Assembly: GCA_044229535.1 (NCBI GenBank)
Contig: JBGASU010000001.1
Location: forward strand, 1 to 64,000
DNA length: 64,000 bases
Direction of reading: 5' to 3'
Source of the DNA: CAZLFQ01 sp044229535
GTDB taxonomy: Bacteria; Pseudomonadota; Alphaproteobacteria; Rickettsiales; Midichloriaceae
Shown here: positions 1 to 8,746 of the stretch, piece by piece
Position numbering within the stretch: position 1 is the stretch's first letter
Layout: each line of letters starts with the position of its first letter
Program-made: the position numbers and the translations under genes
Notes under the pieces: model-generated
What the model was told of the DNA's origin: nothing
The model's input: the letters and a program-made list of their open reading frames with translations, nothing else
Databases searched by the model: none

Positions 1-767
1 TCGTTGCCTAGCAAACAAGTTAATGTTGTATTTGAACTACCTTTTACAGATCTAACAATACCTGTATTAAATCCTAAAAAGTTTGAACCACTCGCAACAC
101 CATCATCTAGTTTAGCATCTATGTTAAATGCTTCCTCTGGCCTTAAAGCACCATCTACTAAAGAGTTAACGTTGGCAGTTGTACTAGCTCTGCCGATGTA
201 AACATAGTTTGTTGAGCCTGCGCCAAACCCTATCGGTGCAAGGCCAGCACTACCAGTTCCTCTAGCCAAAGAAGTTGTGCCAGCTATTGTATAGCCAGTG
301 CCAGTAATCTTGCTATTTGGAGCATTGGTACCAGCAGTCATAGCAGCAATAGCAGCTGGAAGAATTACTATACCAGCGCCTACAAAACCTGCTAATTGCA
401 TTTGTTTCCAAGCTGGAGCAACTTCATCGTTTGCAAGATCTACGCCTGGTTCTATGATGCCATCGCCATCTCCGTTACAATCTGTGGCAGCAGTTGTTGC
501 GCATGATGCAGCTGTAGCAACAGTAGTCCAATATGAAGATGCCGAAGCAAAATCACCAGGAACTGCATTAAATCTACCTATGAACCCATTATAACCTGTT
601 TGAAATGCCTGTATATCAGATATAACAGATCTAATTTGAGCTTGTTTTACTAAATTGGAACCAGCTGCGATACCTGCAACTAAGAAGCCAATTATTACTA
701 TAACTATCGACAACTCCACTAGCGTAAAGCCAGCTTGCGCCGCCGCATTGATACGATTCTTATACAT
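1..767 (-). CDS. Type IV pilin-like / pseudopilin protein (3' end outside window)
   Basis: I translated this open frame by hand from ATG at 767; it is still open at position 1, giving at least 255 residues. The N-terminus is a class III prepilin signal: a short leader MYKNRINAAAQAG, then FTLVELSIVIVIIGFLVAGI, with processing expected after the Gly before Phe and Glu at mature position 5. The rest is rich in Gly, Ala, Ser and Thr with few charges, as in secreted pilin or pseudopilin heads. Such proteins sit in the inner membrane and assemble into type IV pili or type II secretion pseudopili. The class is clear; which system it serves is not, because no assembly gene lies in the window. A CtrA-like box lies 102 nt upstream. 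Confidence 0.85.
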   Translation of the reverse strand, partial: MYKNRINAAAQAGFTLVELSIVIVIIGFLVAGIAAGSNLVKQAQIRSVISDIQAFQTGYNGFIGRFNAVPGDFASASSYWTTVATAASCATTAATDCNGDGDGIIEPGVDLANDEVAPAWKQMQLAGFVGAGIVILPAAIAAMTAGTNAPNSKITGTGYTIAGTTSLARGTGSAGLAPIGFGAGSTNYVYIGRASTTANVNSLVDGALRPEEAFNIDAKLDDGVASGSNFLGFNTGIVRSVKGSSNTTLTCLLGN

Positions 768-868
768 AGTATTACCTACTAATAATGTTAATATAATGCT
801 TTCGCATATTAAAATAAGCCTGCCATAAAATTTCGGCTAGGATAACCCTAAGTATATACAAACAAAAG

Positions 869-883
869 TTAATATATGGTTAA
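869..883 (-). promoter_or_regulatory. CtrA-like box upstream of the pilin gene
   Basis: On the minus strand the site reads TTAACCATATATTAA, which fits TTAA-N7-TTAA and starts with the extended CtrA half-site TTAACCAT. It lies 102 nt upstream of the pilin ATG in the gap between the pilin and gabD genes. Binding is inferred; no ctrA gene is in the window. Confidence 0.55.
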
Positions 884-909
884 ATTAAACACCAGTATGT
901 TATTATTAG

Positions 910-2349
910 TCAAGATATTACCATGAATTTTTCTTCTAAAAATTCGGAAATACCGTGCTTCCCTCCTTCGCGTCCTATTCCAGACTCTTTAATGCCGCCA
1001 AAACTCGCCATTTCACTGGCTAAAGCAATATCGTTTATACCGACTAAGCCATATTCAAGAGACTCTGAAACTCTCCAGATTCTATCTTTATTTTCGGTAT
1101 AAAAGTAGCTAGCAAGCCCATAATTAGTATTGTTTGCCCGCTTTAATACCTCTTCCTCGGTTTTGAACGTAAATACAGAGACGATCGGTCCAAAGATTTC
1201 AGTTTGTTCTATTTCGAGGTTTTCGGCTTTATTAACGATGATTTTTGGTGATACATAGCAAAGACTTTGTTGAGATAGATGGTCAATATTATTATTAGAG
1301 AATACTTCTTTAGAGCCTTTTGCCAGAGCATCTGCAATTAGATGTGAAATTTTATCGGTTGCAGCTTTATTTATTAGGGGTCCTAGATTTGTCTCTTCAT
1401 TTAAGCCATTACCAATTTGAATTTTAGAGAATTCTAATTTGAGCTTTTCTATAAACTGTTCAGATATGGATTCTTGCAAATATACTCTATTGGCGCTGGT
1501 ACAGCTTTGTCCTCCGCCGCGTAATTTTGATGCGACTAACCCTGCTACGGCTTTATCTAAATCTGCATCTTCGAATACAATGAATGGTGAATTTCCGCCT
1601 AACTCTAGTGCTAATTTTTTTACAGTTCCTGCGCATTTTCCCATTAACATTTTTCCAACTTTTGTGGATCCAGTAAAGGTAAGCATTCTAACTTCATGCG
1701 AAGATGTGAGTGCATCTCCAATCTCTGAAGCGTTGCCACATATTATGTTCAATACGCCAGAAGGTAAGCCAGCTTCTACAAGTAATTCGGCTATGGCTAA
1801 AGCAGAGAAAGGTGTTTCTTCAGAAGGCTTTAAAACAACCGTACATCCAGCTGCGAGAGCAGGTGCAATTTTCCTTGTTATCATTGCGATTGGAAAATTC
1901 CACGGGGTTATTGCGGCTACAACTCCAATAGGCTGTTTAATAGTGAATAACCTTTGTCCATTTTTTATTGAAGGTACGATGTCGCCGTAAATTCGTTTCG
2001 CTTCTTCAGCAAACCATTCTACAAAATTTGCTGCGTAATCAATCTCATTACGAGCTTCTGTAATGCTTTTCCCTTGTTCTGTAGTTAGTAGTTGAGCTAG
2101 TTTTTCTTTGTCTCTTAGCATAAGCTCGAAGAGCTTCCTTAGAATTTTAGCTCTTTCTTTCCCAGTTGTAGATTTCCAGCTCTTTAAGGCTTCTACTGCT
2201 GTCGAGATTGCAACTTTAGTTTCCTCAATCCCCATGAATGGTAGATGACCTATAACTTCCATATTAGCTGGGTTATAAATAGGGAAGGTTTTTCCGCTAT
2301 TAGCTTCAACCCATTTGCCGTTTATGAAGCATTTTGTTGCAATTTTCAT
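910..2349 (-). CDS. gabD: NAD(P)-dependent succinate-semialdehyde dehydrogenase
   Basis: Aldehyde dehydrogenase superfamily protein of 479 aa, the usual full length. Visible landmarks are the PWNFP segment with Asn151, the cofactor-binding LKPSE at 173-177, FTGST at 225-229, catalytic Glu249 in LELGG and catalytic Cys283 in GQSCTS. It would oxidise succinate semialdehyde to succinate in the cytosol, feeding the TCA cycle. Overall similarity is to the GabD/SSADH group, but substrate choice within the superfamily cannot be proved from motifs. It starts 6 nt after the tolB stop, so it is probably cotranscribed with tolB. Confidence 0.85.
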   Translation of the reverse strand: MKIATKCFINGKWVEANSGKTFPIYNPANMEVIGHLPFMGIEETKVAISTAVEALKSWKSTTGKERAKILRKLFELMLRDKEKLAQLLTTEQGKSITEARNEIDYAANFVEWFAEEAKRIYGDIVPSIKNGQRLFTIKQPIGVVAAITPWNFPIAMITRKIAPALAAGCTVVLKPSEETPFSALAIAELLVEAGLPSGVLNIICGNASEIGDALTSSHEVRMLTFTGSTKVGKMLMGKCAGTVKKLALELGGNSPFIVFEDADLDKAVAGLVASKLRGGGQSCTSANRVYLQESISEQFIEKLKLEFSKIQIGNGLNEETNLGPLINKAATDKISHLIADALAKGSKEVFSNNNIDHLSQQSLCYVSPKIIVNKAENLEIEQTEIFGPIVSVFTFKTEEEVLKRANNTNYGLASYFYTENKDRIWRVSESLEYGLVGINDIALASEMASFGGIKESGIGREGGKHGISEFLEEKFMVIS

Positions 2350-2355
2350 GACTTG

Positions 2356-3645
2356 TTATCCCAGTAATGGTGACCAAGCAGGATCAGATGCATCTGTTGG
2401 GGTTTCAATTTTGCGTTCGTTATAACCAGTTAAGTCTACGGCAAACAATTGATATCCTTGCCCCATTTGCTGACGTGAGAAAATAATCACACGTCCATTC
2501 GGCGACCAAGTTGGTCCTTCATCCATCCAGCTGTTTGTAAGTAGTCTCTCGCCACTTCCATCGGCGCGCATGACTCCGATATAAAATGTACCACCTTTTT
2601 GTTTTGTAAAGGCGATGAAGTCGCCTCTAGGAGACCACGCTGGAGTAGAATAACTGCCGTCACCAAAACTAATTCTTTTTTGGCCGCTGCCATCCCTATT
2701 CATTACATAGAGCTGTGGCTGACCGCCTCTATCTGATGTAAACACGATTTGCTTTCCATTAGGTGAATAAGATGGGGATGTGTTAATTGTACCAACGCCG
2801 CCTGTTAGCTTATGAAGTCTTTGGTCGTTTAATCCAATTTCGTATATGTCTGTTGTCCCATCTTTAGCAATAGACATTATTGCATGATTTCCTTCGGGTG
2901 CAAAGCGAGGCGCAAAAGACATGCCTGGGAAGTTTCCTAACAATCGTTGATTACCAGTTTGGATATCAAGCAAAAAGACTTGAGGTGTTCTGTTTTTATA
3001 AGACATATAAATCGCGCGTTGTGACTTAGGGTCAAACCTTGGTGTTAGAACTAAGTGGTTGCCATCAGTTAGGTCGTTATAATTAGCACCGTCTTGATCC
3101 ATGATTGCAAGTTTTTTGATGCGCTTTTTTAATGGGCCAGATTCTGAAACGAAAAGAAGCCTTGTATCGAAATAACCTTCTTCACCAGTAAGTTTTTTAT
3201 ATATTGTGTCTGCTATTTTGTGCCCGGCTCTTCTCCATGCTTTTTCAGGAAGAGTCATCACTGCGCCTTCAATTTGCGATTCTGTGGCTGGATCCCATAG
3301 TCTAAATTCTACACTGATTTTATCGCCATTTTTTGTGATTTTTCCAGAAGATACAGCCAGAGCACCAATTTGCCTCCAGCTTACATATGTTGGAATTTTA
3401 TCTACAGTTAGTGGCTCTAAAAATGCATTACTGTCTAGTGGTCTGAATAGTCCACTGCTTTTTAAATCTTTTTCAATGATTTCTCTAATCTGAGTTCCAA
3501 GACTATCTTCGCTTCCAGTAGAGCTATAGAAATTATTGATTGCTACAGGCATAGGCTCAACATTGCCTTGAGTGATGTCTATTTTAAGTGCTGCTAGAGC
3601 GTTAGAGTATAAAAATAAAAATGGTATAAGTAATAGATATCGCAT
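2356..3645 (-). CDS. tolB: Tol-Pal system protein TolB
   Basis: Periplasmic beta-propeller protein of 429 aa. Residues 1-18 form a Sec signal peptide (MRYLLLIPFLFLYSNALA). Residues 20-150 match the TolB N-terminal domain. Residues about 190-420 hold repeated blades with the SPxGxxIxF pattern (for example SPNGKQIVFTS and SPRGDFIAFTK). TolB binds the lipoprotein Pal and links the inner-membrane Tol complex to the outer membrane during division. Here tolB is separated from pal (60.9 kb) and from tolQRA, none of which is adjacent. The gene downstream is gabD. Confidence 0.95.
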   Translation of the reverse strand: MRYLLLIPFLFLYSNALAALKIDITQGNVEPMPVAINNFYSSTGSEDSLGTQIREIIEKDLKSSGLFRPLDSNAFLEPLTVDKIPTYVSWRQIGALAVSSGKITKNGDKISVEFRLWDPATESQIEGAVMTLPEKAWRRAGHKIADTIYKKLTGEEGYFDTRLLFVSESGPLKKRIKKLAIMDQDGANYNDLTDGNHLVLTPRFDPKSQRAIYMSYKNRTPQVFLLDIQTGNQRLLGNFPGMSFAPRFAPEGNHAIMSIAKDGTTDIYEIGLNDQRLHKLTGGVGTINTSPSYSPNGKQIVFTSDRGGQPQLYVMNRDGSGQKRISFGDGSYSTPAWSPRGDFIAFTKQKGGTFYIGVMRADGSGERLLTNSWMDEGPTWSPNGRVIIFSRQQMGQGYQLFAVDLTGYNERKIETPTDASDPAWSPLLG

Positions 3646-3746
3646 AATGCCTCGCGTGAATATTTAAATCAGATACTACATGGTTTTCGAAATTGTATAA
3701 AGCAAATCTTGTGATATCTTGAGTAAAACACACAAAAGTAGGTTCT

Positions 3747-4859
3747 GTGAGTAGTTTAATGCATGAAAAACAAATACACCAAAAGCTAAGAGATTTTAGT
3801 TGGTTTCTAATATTTGCTGTTACATTTTTATCTCTTTTAGGTGTGGCACTTTTATATTCGGCGGCTCAAGGGAATTTAGAGCCATGGGCTGGAAAGCAGC
3901 TGTATATAGTTCTCATTTTTGTGCCGGTCATGATTTTTATTGGATTGATGGATATATCTATTTTTTATAGATATGCATATATGACTTATTTTATAGGATT
4001 GGTGCTATTAGTAATCGCAGAAATTATTGGTCATAAAGCTATGGGAGCACAGAGATGGATACGTATAGGATTCATTAATTTTCAGCCTTCTGAGATTATG
4101 AAGTTATTTGTGATATTGGCATTAGCAAAATATTTTCACGATTTACATAGTAGTGAGATAGGAAAAATATCATCACTTTTTATTCCTGGGATAATAGTGT
4201 TGCTACCTGCAGTATTAATTTTAAAGCAGCCCAATTTAGGTACTGCTCTCATAATAATTATGATCGGTGCAGCAATGTTTTTTTTAGCAGGAGTAAAAAC
4301 TTGGAAATTTATTACTGGAATTATTTTGGGGCTTGGTGCTCTACCAGTTGTTTGGCATTTTATGCATGACTATCAGAGAAGAAGAGTTTTGACATTTCTA
4401 GATCCAGAAAGTGACCCTTTAGGGGCTGGCTACAACATTATTCAGTCGATGATCGCGATAGGTTCTGGCGGGTCTGTAGGAAAAGGGTTTTTAGAAGGTA
4501 CACAAAGTCAGTTAAGTTTTTTACCTGAGAAACAAACAGATTTTGTATTTACAATACTGGCTGAAGAGTTTGGATTCTTAGGGGTGTTTTTTATGTTCCT
4601 GCTTTGTGCGGCTATAATTGTTTATGGATATCTGTCTACTTTGACAATTAAAACTCAGTTTGGAAGGTTGGTAGTTGCTGGAATAATAATCTTGTTTGCA
4701 CTCCACGTGTTGATCAACACGGCTATGATTGCAGGCTCAATTCCTGTGGTTGGTACGCCATTCCCATTTTTTTCATATGGTGGTTCGAATTTAATTACAA
4801 TGTTGGTTGGGTTTGGTTTCGTGCTGTCGGCAAGCTCGAAATCCTCGAAAATGAGGTAG
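3747..4859 (+). CDS. rodA: Peptidoglycan glycosyltransferase RodA
   Basis: SEDS-family integral membrane protein of 370 aa with about ten hydrophobic segments. Family landmarks are the QPNLGTAL segment near residue 165 and the C-terminal PFPFFSYGGSNL. RodA polymerises lipid II for lateral wall synthesis, so the organism appears to make peptidoglycan and to be rod-shaped or able to elongate; mltG and glmU elsewhere in the window agree. The frame opens with GTG at 3747, with AGG 5-7 nt upstream; an ATG at 3759 is an alternative. FtsW is the close paralog, but the sequence looks more like RodA/MrdB. Confidence 0.9.
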   Translation: MSSLMHEKQIHQKLRDFSWFLIFAVTFLSLLGVALLYSAAQGNLEPWAGKQLYIVLIFVPVMIFIGLMDISIFYRYAYMTYFIGLVLLVIAEIIGHKAMGAQRWIRIGFINFQPSEIMKLFVILALAKYFHDLHSSEIGKISSLFIPGIIVLLPAVLILKQPNLGTALIIIMIGAAMFFLAGVKTWKFITGIILGLGALPVVWHFMHDYQRRRVLTFLDPESDPLGAGYNIIQSMIAIGSGGSVGKGFLEGTQSQLSFLPEKQTDFVFTILAEEFGFLGVFFMFLLCAAIIVYGYLSTLTIKTQFGRLVVAGIIILFALHVLINTAMIAGSIPVVGTPFPFFSYGGSNLITMLVGFGFVLSASSKSSKMR

Positions 4860-4898
4860 ATATTGCCAATTATCTATAATTTTGAGTAGTATATAAGT

Positions 4899-5366
4899 AT
4901 GGAAACTATAAACATGATTGTTGGCTGGAAGGAATGGATATCAATGCCAGAGTTGAGCCTGCCTGCAATTAAAGCCAAAATTGATACAGGTGCTGCCACA
5001 TCGTCACTGCATGCATATAATATAGAATACTTTACTAAAAACGGTGTGAAGTACGTAAAGTTTGAAGTGCATCCCATCCAGAAGAATAAAAAAATTACTC
5101 GTTATTGCGTTGCCCAGCTAGTAGATAAGAGGCATGTTAAAAGCTCTACGGGTGAGAAAAAAAGAAGACCTGTTATCAAAACAGTTATTCAGATTGGTGG
5201 TAGTAAGCTAGAGATAGAATTAAATTTGACTAATAGAGATTCTATGGGTATGAGGATGTTAATTGGCCGAGAAGCTTTGGTTGGTAGGATATTAGTTAAT
5301 CCTTCACATAAGTTTCTTCATGGCAAGTTGAGTGTGAAAAAGTCAAAGGAATTATATAAAAAATGA
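4899..5366 (+). CDS. rimB: RimB-type retropepsin-like protease (ATP-dependent zinc protease family, PF05618)
   Basis: Small protein of 155 aa with the family signature WKEWISMPEL near the N-terminus and the aspartic-protease-like motif KIDTGAATSSLHA at about 28-40. A later MLIGREAL segment is also typical. In other bacteria such proteins are encoded next to rimK and act on the glutamate tails that RimK adds to ribosomal protein S6. Here the stop overlaps the rimK start (ATGA), which fits translational coupling. The family name is secure; the exact substrate is inferred from context. Confidence 0.8.
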   Translation: METINMIVGWKEWISMPELSLPAIKAKIDTGAATSSLHAYNIEYFTKNGVKYVKFEVHPIQKNKKITRYCVAQLVDKRHVKSSTGEKKRRPVIKTVIQIGGSKLEIELNLTNRDSMGMRMLIGREALVGRILVNPSHKFLHGKLSVKKSKELYKK

Positions 5367-6277
5367 GCATGAAAATAGCAATTTTATCGAGAAATACTAG
5401 GCTTTATTCTACTAAAAGATTAGTAGAGGCTGCCACTAAACGTGGGCATGAGGTCAGAGTTGTTGACCCGATAAAGTGCTATATGAATATTAACTCGAAG
5501 CAGCCAGAAGTGCACTATAAGAATGGTGAGATTTTAAATAAATTTGATGCAGTGATTCCAAGGGTAGGGGCTTCAGTTACATTCTACGGTACTGCGGTAT
5601 TGAGGCAGTTTGAAATGCTTGGGACATATTCGTTAAATGAATCTATAGCTATTACTAGATCTCGCGATAAGCTCAGGGCGCACCAGCTGTTTTCCAGAAA
5701 AGGAATTGGAATGCCGACAACAGGTTTTGCGCATTCGCCCTCGAATACCAAAGATTTGATACAGCTTGTTGGTGGAGCTCCATTGATTATAAAGCTGCTT
5801 GAGGGTACTCAGGGCAAAGGCGTGATATTGGCAGATACTGCAAAGGCAGCAGAAAGTTTGGTAGAAGCGTTCAGAGGTTTGGATGCGTTCTTCTTGGTTC
5901 AAGAATTCATTAAAGAAGCAAAAGGTTCAGATATAAGATGTTTTGTGGTTGGTGATAAAGTAGTCGCTGCTATGGAGCGTACTGCTCAAACTGGTGATTT
6001 TAGATCGAATATTCATCGCGGTGGTACAGCAAAATTGATTAAAATTACACCAACAGAGCGTAAAACTGCCATATTAGCAGCAAAAGTTATGGGGTTGAAT
6101 GTAGCTGGTGTTGATATTGTTCGTTCTAAACGAGGGCCTTTAGTGCTAGAAGTTAACTCTTCTCCAGGGCTTAAAGGTATCGAAAGCACTACAAAAGTTG
6201 ATGTAGCTGGGCTGATCATTGAGTTCTTGGAAAAGAACTATAAAAATGAAAAAAAGTCCAAAAAAGCGAGTGGTTGA
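5363..6277 (+). CDS. rimK: RimK family alpha-L-glutamate ligase
   Basis: ATP-grasp ligase of 304 aa. The N-terminal PreATP domain (about 1-95) is followed by the ATP-grasp fold with LIIKLLEGTQGKGVILA and LVQEFIKEAKGSDIRCFVV, and a C-terminal metal-binding VLEVNSSPGLKGIE. RimK adds glutamates to the C-terminus of ribosomal protein S6 and may also make poly-glutamate. The start ATG overlaps the rimB stop by 4 nt, forming a two-gene module. Length is normal for the family. Confidence 0.93.
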   Translation: MSMKIAILSRNTRLYSTKRLVEAATKRGHEVRVVDPIKCYMNINSKQPEVHYKNGEILNKFDAVIPRVGASVTFYGTAVLRQFEMLGTYSLNESIAITRSRDKLRAHQLFSRKGIGMPTTGFAHSPSNTKDLIQLVGGAPLIIKLLEGTQGKGVILADTAKAAESLVEAFRGLDAFFLVQEFIKEAKGSDIRCFVVGDKVVAAMERTAQTGDFRSNIHRGGTAKLIKITPTERKTAILAAKVMGLNVAGVDIVRSKRGPLVLEVNSSPGLKGIESTTKVDVAGLIIEFLEKNYKNEKKSKKASG

Positions 6278-6293
6278 TATAGCTAACTCATAG

Positions 6294-6322
6294 TTGGTTA
6301 ATTGGGTGGAATGTGCTATAAT
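6294..6322 (+). promoter_or_regulatory. Strong sigma-70 type promoter for rlmN
   Basis: TTGGTT at 6294-6299, a 17-nt spacer and a perfect TATAAT at 6317-6322 preceded by TG-n (extended -10). The predicted transcript starts near 6329, between two candidate rlmN start codons, and therefore favours the ATG at 6345. Confidence 0.6.
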
Positions 6323-6344
6323 GCCTAAAAAAATCAGTGGCTAT

Positions 6345-7421
6345 ATGCAGAATTTAATAGGTTATAATTTAGAAGAGCTAAAGCAAATATGTGTGGATCT
6401 TGGTGAAAAGCCATTCCGTGCGAAGCAGCTTTGGTATTGGATATACAACCAAGGCGTTCAGGATTTTAACTTAATGACTGACCTTTCTAAGGCGTTTAGA
6501 GAGAAGTTAGCGAGTCTTTATACGCTTCGTAGAATTGACGTTAGCAAGGAACTAATCTCATTTGATGAAACCCGAAAATGGCTACTTAAGCTCGATGATA
6601 AAAACGAAATTGAAACCGTTTTTATTCCAGAAAAAACCCGCGGCACACTTTGTATTTCTTCGCAAGTAGGATGTACGTTAACCTGCAAGTTTTGCCATAC
6701 TGGGACACAAACATTAGTCAGAAATTTAGAAGCCCGAGAGATCGTTGCACAATTTATGCACGCCAAAGATTGCTTGAATGACTGGCCAGCTAGCAATGAT
6801 TCCAGAAGGCTCACAAACATTGTGATGATGGGAATGGGTGAGCCACTTTACAATTTTGAAAATGTAGTTAAGGCACTTAAAATTCTTATGAGCCCAGAAG
6901 GTTTATGTCTGTCGAAGAGGAAGATCACATTATCAACATCTGGCGTTGTACCAATGATTTACGAATGTGGTAAAGAGTTGGGGGTGAACTTGGCAATCTC
7001 CTTGCATGCTGTGAATGATGAGCTACGTAACCACATCGTTCCACTAAATAAGAAATATCCGATTAAAGAGTTGTTAGATGCTTGTAGAAATTACCCAGCG
7101 CTTACAAATCGTACAAGAATTACATTTGAGTATGTGATGTTAAAAGATGTAAACGATTCTGAAGCAGATGCGCGTGAGTTGATTCGATTAATTAAAGGTA
7201 TTCCATCTAAAATAAATTTAATTCCATTCAATCCATGGCCTGGCACGCAATACGAGTGCTCGACAGACCAGCAGATAAAAAGATTTGCAAGAGTTCTTCA
7301 GGACGCAGGATATATGTCGCCAGTTAGAACTCCGCGCGGTCAGGATATATTTGCTGCGTGTGGGCAGTTAAAGTCTGAAAGCAAGAGAGTTAGAAAAAGT
7401 GAGATGGTTCAGGCTGCGTAA
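6345..7421 (+). CDS. rlmN: Dual-specificity 23S rRNA / tRNA adenine-C2 methyltransferase RlmN
   Basis: Radical-SAM enzyme of about 358 aa that methylates C2 of A2503 in 23S rRNA and A37 in some tRNAs. The iron-sulfur motif CxxxCxxC is visible in CTLTCKFC, followed by the GMGEPL segment and the C-terminal TPRGQDIFAACGQL with the conserved mechanistic Cys. Possible starts are TTG 6294, ATG 6321 and ATG 6345. I chose 6345 because a strong promoter has its -10 on the 6321 codon, and because the protein then begins MQNLIGYNLEELK, close to the conserved N-terminus. If transcription comes from rimK, 6321 is possible. Confidence 0.9.
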   Translation: MQNLIGYNLEELKQICVDLGEKPFRAKQLWYWIYNQGVQDFNLMTDLSKAFREKLASLYTLRRIDVSKELISFDETRKWLLKLDDKNEIETVFIPEKTRGTLCISSQVGCTLTCKFCHTGTQTLVRNLEAREIVAQFMHAKDCLNDWPASNDSRRLTNIVMMGMGEPLYNFENVVKALKILMSPEGLCLSKRKITLSTSGVVPMIYECGKELGVNLAISLHAVNDELRNHIVPLNKKYPIKELLDACRNYPALTNRTRITFEYVMLKDVNDSEADARELIRLIKGIPSKINLIPFNPWPGTQYECSTDQQIKRFARVLQDAGYMSPVRTPRGQDIFAACGQLKSESKRVRKSEMVQAA

Positions 7422-7450
7422 TATTTTTAATATATAGAGGTACAAAGTGC

Positions 7451-7479
7451 TTGCTATATATACTTCTATTGATTATATT
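7451..7479 (+). promoter_or_regulatory. Promoter of the initiator tRNA gene
   Basis: TTGCTA at 7451-7456, a 17-nt spacer and TATATT at 7474-7479. A transcript would start about 6 nt before the tRNA 5' end. Confidence 0.5.
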
Positions 7480-7491
7480 ACGGATCTACAT

Positions 7492-7568
7492 CGCGGGGTG
7501 GAGCAGCCCGGTAGCTCGTTAGGCTCATAACCTAAAGGTCGTCAGTTCAAATCTGGCCCCCGCAACCA
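7492..7568 (+). tRNA. Initiator tRNA-fMet (CAU)
   Basis: This is a 77-nt cloverleaf including encoded CCA. It starts with C so that position 1 is unpaired with A72, the hallmark of bacterial initiator tRNAs. The anticodon loop CTCATAA gives CAU, and the T-arm carries GTTCAAATC. Confidence 0.95.
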
Positions 7569-7657
7569 AATTTCCTCATAAGAAATCTTCACAAATAAAG
7601 CTTATCCCAGTCTTGCCAGAGCTATGTTATGTGTACTTATAAAATTATTATGAGAGA

Positions 7658-7885
7658 TTATTTTGATTCGTTAGTATCTTCAATATCAACATCAATTTCA
7701 AATGAATGAAGTGCTTCCACGTTTTCCATGGCTACTCTGTCGTGTATTTCCTTACGAAGAACAGTAGCTGACGGTGGGAATGTAATACCTAGTTTCACAG
7801 AGTTGCGTTTAATCTCAACAACCTTAACTTCTATGTTATTGTTGACGATAATCGACTCGTTTAATTTTCTTACTAAATATAACAT
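7658..7885 (-). CDS. csrA: Carbon storage regulator CsrA (RNA-binding)
   Basis: Protein of 75 aa with the canonical CsrA core: MLYLVRKLNESIIVNNNIEV, then VKLGITFPP and the RNA-contacting VLRKEIHDRV. CsrA dimers bind GGA motifs in mRNA leaders and control translation or stability, in many bacteria including flagellar genes. The C-terminal tail of about 15 residues is acidic. It is transcribed divergently from the glycosyltransferase gene with only 18 nt between start codons, so its promoter must overlap that coding region. Confidence 0.95.
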   Translation of the reverse strand: MLYLVRKLNESIIVNNNIEVKVVEIKRNSVKLGITFPPSATVLRKEIHDRVAMENVEALHSFEIDVDIEDTNESK

Positions 7886-7903
7886 TGCAATGATTTTGTC
7901 TTA

Positions 7904-8746
7904 ATGTTAAAAAAAATTATGACCTATGATATCACAAAATCAGGAAAAATGCCAATAAAAAGAAAAAACTCTAAGCTACCTATATCAGTATTTATTATTG
8001 CTAAAAATGAGGAGGATAGAATCCCTTATGCTATCAATAGTGTTATTGGCTGGGTTGATGAGGTAATAGTTGTAGATAGCGGTAGTACCGACAAAACCGT
8101 AGAAGTGGCTAAAAAGCTTGGGTCTGCGAAGGTGGTGTTTAATCAATGGCAGGGTTATGGGATGCAAAAATCCTATGGGGAATCCTTGTGTAAAAACGAT
8201 TGGATTTTGAATATTGATGCCGATGAAGAAGTGACGCCAGAATTAAAAGATGAGATAATTGAATTGTTTAGCGGGGAGCCAAAGCATTCTGCATATAACT
8301 TAACTGTTAAAATAACCCCTAGATTTTCTATAACGCCACCTGCCTTAGGCCCAGAAGATGTGGTTGTAAGGTTATATAATAAAAAAAATGCCAAATATGA
8401 TACGCATACAATCCATGACTCAGTGCTGGTTGAAAGCGGTAGTATTGGAAAACTTAAAAGCATAGTTTTGCATAGATGCTTCCGATCTTACTCGCATGCT
8501 ATTGAAAAGATTAATTTTTATACATCTATGCAGGCTGAAGATATGATGAAAAAAAATCGCTGTCCGTTGCGCACTCGTGTGATAATAGAGCCGTTTTTTG
8601 CGTTTATAAAATCATACTTTATAAATAAATATATGTTCTTGGGATTTGAAGGTTTTGTAGAATCGGTCATATACAGCTTTAGCAAGACATTAAGACTTGC
8701 CAAAGCTAGAGAGTTGTTCTTAGAAAGAGAGAAGCGTAATAGTTAA
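7904..8746 (+). CDS. Family 2 glycosyltransferase (WaaE/KdtX-like, LPS core)
   Basis: GT-A fold protein of 280 aa. Motifs include SVFIIAKNEEDRI near residue 28, VIVVDSGSTDKT, and the metal-binding ILNIDADEEVTPEL. The C-terminal half, with conserved HDSV and hydrophobic stretches, resembles lipopolysaccharide core beta-1,4-glucosyltransferases. It would act at the cytosolic face of the inner membrane. ATG 7904 is used; ATG codons a little downstream, such as MPIKRKN, are possible. The 3' end overlaps the tyrS 3' end by 4 nt, tail to tail. Confidence 0.8.
   Translation: MLKKIMTYDITKSGKMPIKRKNSKLPISVFIIAKNEEDRIPYAINSVIGWVDEVIVVDSGSTDKTVEVAKKLGSAKVVFNQWQGYGMQKSYGESLCKNDWILNIDADEEVTPELKDEIIELFSGEPKHSAYNLTVKITPRFSITPPALGPEDVVVRLYNKKNAKYDTHTIHDSVLVESGSIGKLKSIVLHRCFRSYSHAIEKINFYTSMQAEDMMKKNRCPLRTRVIIEPFFAFIKSYFINKYMFLGFEGFVESVIYSFSKTLRLAKARELFLEREKRNS

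Noticed and set aside
1439..1990. 183-aa open frame antisense to gabD
   Set aside because: It lies wholly opposite a well-supported gene and its sequence is not protein-like beyond the mirror of gabD codons.
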